Positions 50,081-53,389 of a DNA stretch of 53,389 bases are shown piece by piece. The translations under genes were made by a program, and so were the position numbers. Numbering within the stretch: the stretch's first letter is position 1; the number at the start of each line of letters is the position of its first letter. This DNA comes from Coprothermobacterota bacterium (GTDB lineage: Bacteria > Caldisericota > JANLFM01), in contig JAPLHV010000067.1 in NCBI GenBank assembly GCA_026389455.1, positions 1 to 53,389 on the forward strand. Direction: 5' to 3'. Below the pieces are notes generated by a model. The model ran no database searches and was not told the DNA's origin. It saw nothing but the letters and a program-made list of their open reading frames with translations.

Positions 50081-52429
50081 CTAGGAGGCAGGAGCGGGTA
50101 TCAGCGGCAGACGAACCTGAAATGAGGCGCCGCGGCCGATCTCGCTTTGCGCCTGGATAGTTCCGCCATGGGCTTCCACCAGCCAACGGACAATAAAAAG
50201 GCCCAAACCGGAGCCGTGATGCTTTCCGCTGCCCCGATAAAAACGCTCAAAGAGATGCGGCAAATGCTCTGGCGCGATTCCTGGCCCGTTGTCGGTGACC
50301 GATAGAATCGCCCATTCCCCTTCGGTTTCCAGGGAAAGCAGGATGGTTCCGTCTAGAGGGGTAAACTTGATGGCATTTTCGAGCAGGTTCGAGACGATCT
50401 CTTCCAGTCGTCCTCGGTCCGCTTCCACCCATACCGGCTGGTCAGGAAGCTCTACCGTGCAGCGGATCTTCTTCTCTTGGCAAACCGGCCTCTCCAGCAG
50501 GGCAAATTCCGCCAGGAAAGGGCCCAGGACAATTGGTTCTTTACGCAGGGCCAAATCACCGGTATCGATGCGAGCTGCTTCCATCAAGTTACGGGTCAAC
50601 CCGGACAATCGTTCCGTATTGCGTTTCATGATATGCACGTACTCAACCATCCTAGGCCCCAACTCGCCTGACTCGACGGGCGCCAGTTCCAAGGCGGCTT
50701 GAATGGCAGCGATAGGGTTGGACAAATCATGCACTACCGTGCGGATCATGTCCGCTTGCATCTGTTGAGCTTGTTTGCGCTCGCTGAGGTCACGCGCAAT
50801 CCCTGTCAGGAAGATCTCCCCTCCAGATCGCCAGGCAGCCAGCGAGAGCTCCAAGGGGAACTCCCTGCCATCCTTGCGCAGGCCGGTCGATTCCCTGGAA
50901 AGGTTGGTCAGCCTAGCGAACTCTTCATCTCGAACATTGCCAAGCTGCTCTTCAATATGTGCTTTGGAATGCTCGGGAAAGAGCCATAGGAATGATCGCC
51001 CCAAGGCTTCTTGCTCCGTGTAACCGAACAGGAGCTCTGCCGCCTGGTTCCAGAAAGCGATTCGGTTTTCCCCGTCGATCGAGATGATCGCGTCGGACGC
51101 GGAAGAGGCCAACGAACGGAAACGTTCTTCGCTGGAGATCAATGATTCTCGGATCCTGCTGTTCACCAAGGCCACGCTGATCAATTCGGTAAAAGCGGAT
51201 GCGATCCGCGAGTCCTCCTGACTGAATCCGTTTTCCTTGTCCACCAACCCAAGAAGGCCCGCCACTTGTCCATCAATCAGCAAGGGAGCGAAGAGAATAC
51301 TCTCATCGTCGGCATCGCAGTCGGGGGAGAAATCTCGCAAGGGGTTTCGGGTCGCTCGATTTTCCCAGACCACCCGGCCGTTCCTGTAAGCCTCTTCGCG
51401 CATACCGTGAAGCGGGACGAACAGTTCGGGGTCAAACGCAACCTGGAACACGCCTGTAGCTAATACAAGAGCTTCTGTCCGGCTTTCCTGCTCGTTGCGC
51501 AAGGTCAATACGCCGGCGCGAGCCCCCACCAGCTCACGGCATTGATCGACAATGGTTCGGGATACCTCATGGAAGGAATTTAACGAAAGGATGGCGCGGG
51601 TTCCTTTCAGCAATGCCAAGGTCTCCTCTTGGTGCTTGTGCGAATCTCGCAGCGCTTCTTCCAGTGCATCCTCGACCCTTTTCCGCTCGGTGATGTCCCG
51701 ATTGACCACCACAAGACCCTCAGCCTCCCCCTGGCGATCACAAAGAAGGGATACCGAGGAGTGGACAATGATCGTCGCTCCATCTCTCCTGGTTTGCCGA
51801 AGTTCCCCTTGCCAATGACCCTCGCTGAGGATCTCTTCCGTGGCTTGTGGTTGGCTTGTCGTCAGGTATTCCGTGTGTAGGAGGGCAGCGGTGTGCCGGC
51901 CTAGCGCTTCCTGTGCCGTCCACTGGTAAAGGACTTCTGCTCCTTTGCTCCAGCTTAGAATCTGTTGCTCCAAGTCGGTGGAGATGATGGCATCGCGGAT
52001 GTTCCCCAGTAAACCCGCCTGGCGGAGAGCCTCTGCCTCGGCCTGTTTGCGCTCCAGCGCCCGGCGCACTGCCTGTGCCAGAACAGAGGGTGTAACCTGA
52101 TCTTTCACCAGGTAATCCATCGCCCCCTGCCGCAAGGTTGAGACAGCCAAAGCGGTGTCCTGGGAGGAGGAGAGGATAACCACGGGAACGTTCGGAACCT
52201 GCCGAGAAAGCCGGCGAAAGGTAGATTCAGCTTCGCTGTCGGGGAGGGTGAGATCCAATAAGACGAGATCAACCCTGTCTCTTGCCAGCAGCATCAGTCC
52301 ATCAACCAGCGTGTTCACCGCTTCCAAGCGCCACTTTGGTTCGACTTGCTCCAACATGTGTTGGACTGAAAGCACAAAAACAGCGCTATCTTCAATCAGC
52401 AAGATCCGCAAAGCGCCTCGTGTATCCAT
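50081..52429 (-). CDS. Hybrid sensor histidine kinase (REC-PAS-GAF-PAS-HisKA-HATPase)
   Basis: This 782-aa protein has a receiver (ILLIEDSAVFVLSVQHML, phospho-Asp in LVLLDLTLPDSEAES), PAS (about 130-250), GAF (about 265-430), PAS (about 435-550), HisKA (VVHDLSNPIAAIQAAL) and HATPase (DNGPGIAPEHLPHLFERF, GSGLGLFIV). I choose the ATG at 52429 (MDTRGALRILLIED, with GAGGGAG upstream) because the receiver starts there. The ATG at 52519 also has a good GAGAGGA site and would add 30 residues. It is separated by 490 bp from the kinase operon and may be independent. Confidence 0.88.
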   Translation of the reverse strand: MDTRGALRILLIEDSAVFVLSVQHMLEQVEPKWRLEAVNTLVDGLMLLARDRVDLVLLDLTLPDSEAESTFRRLSRQVPNVPVVILSSSQDTALAVSTLRQGAMDYLVKDQVTPSVLAQAVRRALERKQAEAEALRQAGLLGNIRDAIISTDLEQQILSWSKGAEVLYQWTAQEALGRHTAALLHTEYLTTSQPQATEEILSEGHWQGELRQTRRDGATIIVHSSVSLLCDRQGEAEGLVVVNRDITERKRVEDALEEALRDSHKHQEETLALLKGTRAILSLNSFHEVSRTIVDQCRELVGARAGVLTLRNEQESRTEALVLATGVFQVAFDPELFVPLHGMREEAYRNGRVVWENRATRNPLRDFSPDCDADDESILFAPLLIDGQVAGLLGLVDKENGFSQEDSRIASAFTELISVALVNSRIRESLISSEERFRSLASSASDAIISIDGENRIAFWNQAAELLFGYTEQEALGRSFLWLFPEHSKAHIEEQLGNVRDEEFARLTNLSRESTGLRKDGREFPLELSLAAWRSGGEIFLTGIARDLSERKQAQQMQADMIRTVVHDLSNPIAAIQAALELAPVESGELGPRMVEYVHIMKRNTERLSGLTRNLMEAARIDTGDLALRKEPIVLGPFLAEFALLERPVCQEKKIRCTVELPDQPVWVEADRGRLEEIVSNLLENAIKFTPLDGTILLSLETEGEWAILSVTDNGPGIAPEHLPHLFERFYRGSGKHHGSGLGLFIVRWLVEAHGGTIQAQSEIGRGASFQVRLPLIPAPAS

Positions 52430-53077
52430 TGCGTCTCCCTCTCGGCCGTTGCAAAGTGGCTGCTCCAACGGCTCGTCTACAACTTTAGCTTGTCTTCCGC
52501 CTTGTGTGAAGATTTCCATTTGTCTTTCCTCTCTTCTCGATTATGCCACATCTTGGTGAGACGATGAACTCGGTGATCCTAATCGCCTCTTATTTCACCC
52601 AAGCCGGTTTCCGTTATTCCTAAGATGTAACTCAACGCTTCCTCCGAATGAGCCAGCCCAAGGAGAATCCCCGTTTCTTTCCTCGGGAAGAAGGCTCGCA
52701 AGAAGTGTAGATTCTCGGTTCCTTTTCATTTCAAGTGGGTAAAGAAGACATGCTGCCGCAGGCTGTTCTGAAACATGCTGCCGCAGGCTGTTTAGTCCAG
52801 CTATCCTGCAATGATGGCGATGATGGTCCTAAAGAGCGTTGTCGACCCTGGGATGGGACCGTGGCGCCCCAGTGCGGCTCATCGTCTCATTGATCCACCG
52901 CGCCATATCGTTCTTCCACGACCATGCGATCCTGCCCACAGGGAACCCCTCTCAAGTGGTTCGACTAGACAACCCCTGGCAGCTCGATAGCCCCCGGCAG
53001 CTCGATAGCCCCCGGCAGGGTGTTCTGTGACATGCTGCTGCAGGCTGTTCCGAGCTGAATAGCCCCGGCAGCTAGAC
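52430..53077. repeat. gene-free repeat region at the right end
   Basis: After about 270 bp without recognisable features, ggttccttttcatttcaagtggg (52718) opens a block homologous to 43840 onward. Two degenerate reverse units follow (acatgctgccgcaggctgtt, at about 52749 and 52774), then gatggtcctaaagagcg...gcgccccagtgcggc. From 52969 there are tandem forward units (gacaacccctggcagctc, gatagcccccggcagctc, gatagcccccggcagggtgttctg) and another degenerate reverse unit. Confidence 0.75.
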
Positions 53078-53389
53078 AGCCCCCGGCAGGGTGTTCTGTA
53101 TCGAAGTGGGGCAGATAGCCGCGAGAGTGCCGACCCCTGGGCTGGTTGCTCTCCAGAGCGGTCGGCTTCTGTCACTTCACTGCTGATGCCGCACTGGGGC
53201 GCCACGGTCCCAGGAAAGCCGATGGTCCCAGGAACGGTCCAGATACCAGATTTGCCGCACTGGGGCGCGGCGGTCCCAGGGGTATGGTTTACGCCGGAGT
53301 GGTCCTCGTAGGGGCGGGTTTCAAACCCGCCCACGTACGGGCTGTCTCGGCATAGTGATGCCTCATTCTCCAGAACACCCTGCCGGGGG
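53078..53389 (+). mobile_element. MITE-like block bounded by inverted capped cores (copy B, cut by window end)
   Basis: The left end is AGCCCCCGGCAGGGTGTTCTG, and the right end is CAGAACACCCTGCCGGGGG, cut by the window end. The interior matches copy A at 16268: tatcgaagtggggcagatagccgcgagagtgccg, then a GCCGCACTGGGGCG segment twice, ggtatggtttacgccggagtggtcctcg, the GGGCGGGTTTCAAACCCGCCC palindrome at 53312, and gtgatgc. It is shorter than copy A because the cagtctcaggga tract is missing. Confidence 0.65.

Noticed and set aside
52879-53334. 151-aa minus-strand ORF resembling the one at 16071
   Set aside because: The resemblance is explained by copy B of the repeat block, and the frame is broken differently at the ends.

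Overview
The window is a 53.4 kb piece of a bacterial chromosome, moderately GC-rich by eye. About 41 protein genes can be supported. There are no rRNA or tRNA genes and no intact transposase gene. The strongest taxonomic clue is the conserved series hrcA - rsmE - mtaB - hit - rpsU - pgpH - ybeY - (transporters) - cdd - tpiA - recO, which matches the order known from Bacillota and relatives. Here it lacks grpE/dnaK/dnaJ/prmA, phoH and era. A CIRCE-type operator at hrcA, a GC-rich anaerobe-like gene set (threonine-to-glycine pathway, GctAB-like CoA-transferase, NRMT-like metal transporter) and several apparently leaderless promoters fit a Bacillota/Actinomycetota/Chloroflexota-type or candidate-phylum bacterium. 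I cannot name it more closely from sequence alone.

Layout. 1-6 kb: trpS, two tandem lipid (diacylglycerol) kinase paralogues, a two-subunit CoA-transferase and a small MBL-fold hydrolase. 6-12.3 kb (minus): PMT-like glycosyltransferase, kbl and tdh (threonine to glycine plus acetyl-CoA), and a PBP1A-type penicillin-binding protein with a Pro/Ser/Thr tail. 12.4-16 kb (minus): a small zinc-type protein, an ECF sigma factor and a large membrane anti-sigma factor with PEGA and beta-propeller repeats. 16-19.5 kb: repeat-rich spacer, copper ATPase and a YHS protein. 19.6-24.3 kb: ahcY, a PHP phosphoesterase and gyrA. 24.4-25.8 kb: an ArsR-type regulator with two copies of a palindromic operator. 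25.9-38.1 kb (plus): the hrcA-to-recO housekeeping series with three CNNM/CBS paralogues inserted. 38.2-40 kb (minus): CYTH protein and NRAMP-related transporter. 40.1-43.7 kb (plus): a small acidic protein, a bactofilin-like membrane protein and an RNase J-like MBL protein. 44.2-52.5 kb (minus): four two-component proteins, three of them large multi-PAS kinases. The last 0.9 kb is repeats.

The striking feature is a composite repeat system. (1) An 18-bp GC-rich unit (core AGCCCCCGGCAGC) occurs singly or in tandem, and the last unit usually ends in a cap GGGTGTTCTG. It lies between genes and also inside genes. It is in frame in at least seven proteins (UPF0173-like hydrolase, anti-sigma factor, CopA, PHP protein, RsmE, MtaB, YbeY) and is read in five of its six frames. 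In the HIT gene two insertions are out of frame and the gene is a pseudogene. (2) AT-rich arrays of a degenerate octamer (about RRYYWAGT) lie only between genes. Each array switches strand in its middle, so it could form a long imperfect hairpin. The two families are physically joined at many sites (...ACTTGATAGCCCCCGGCAGG...). (3) Larger blocks of 300-400 bp are bounded by inverted copies of the capped unit and look MITE-like. Several genes take their stop codon from these repeats. Both ends of the window lie in such repeats, which suggests a contig broken at repeats.

All assignments come from reading motifs and the ORF translations. No database search was possible.
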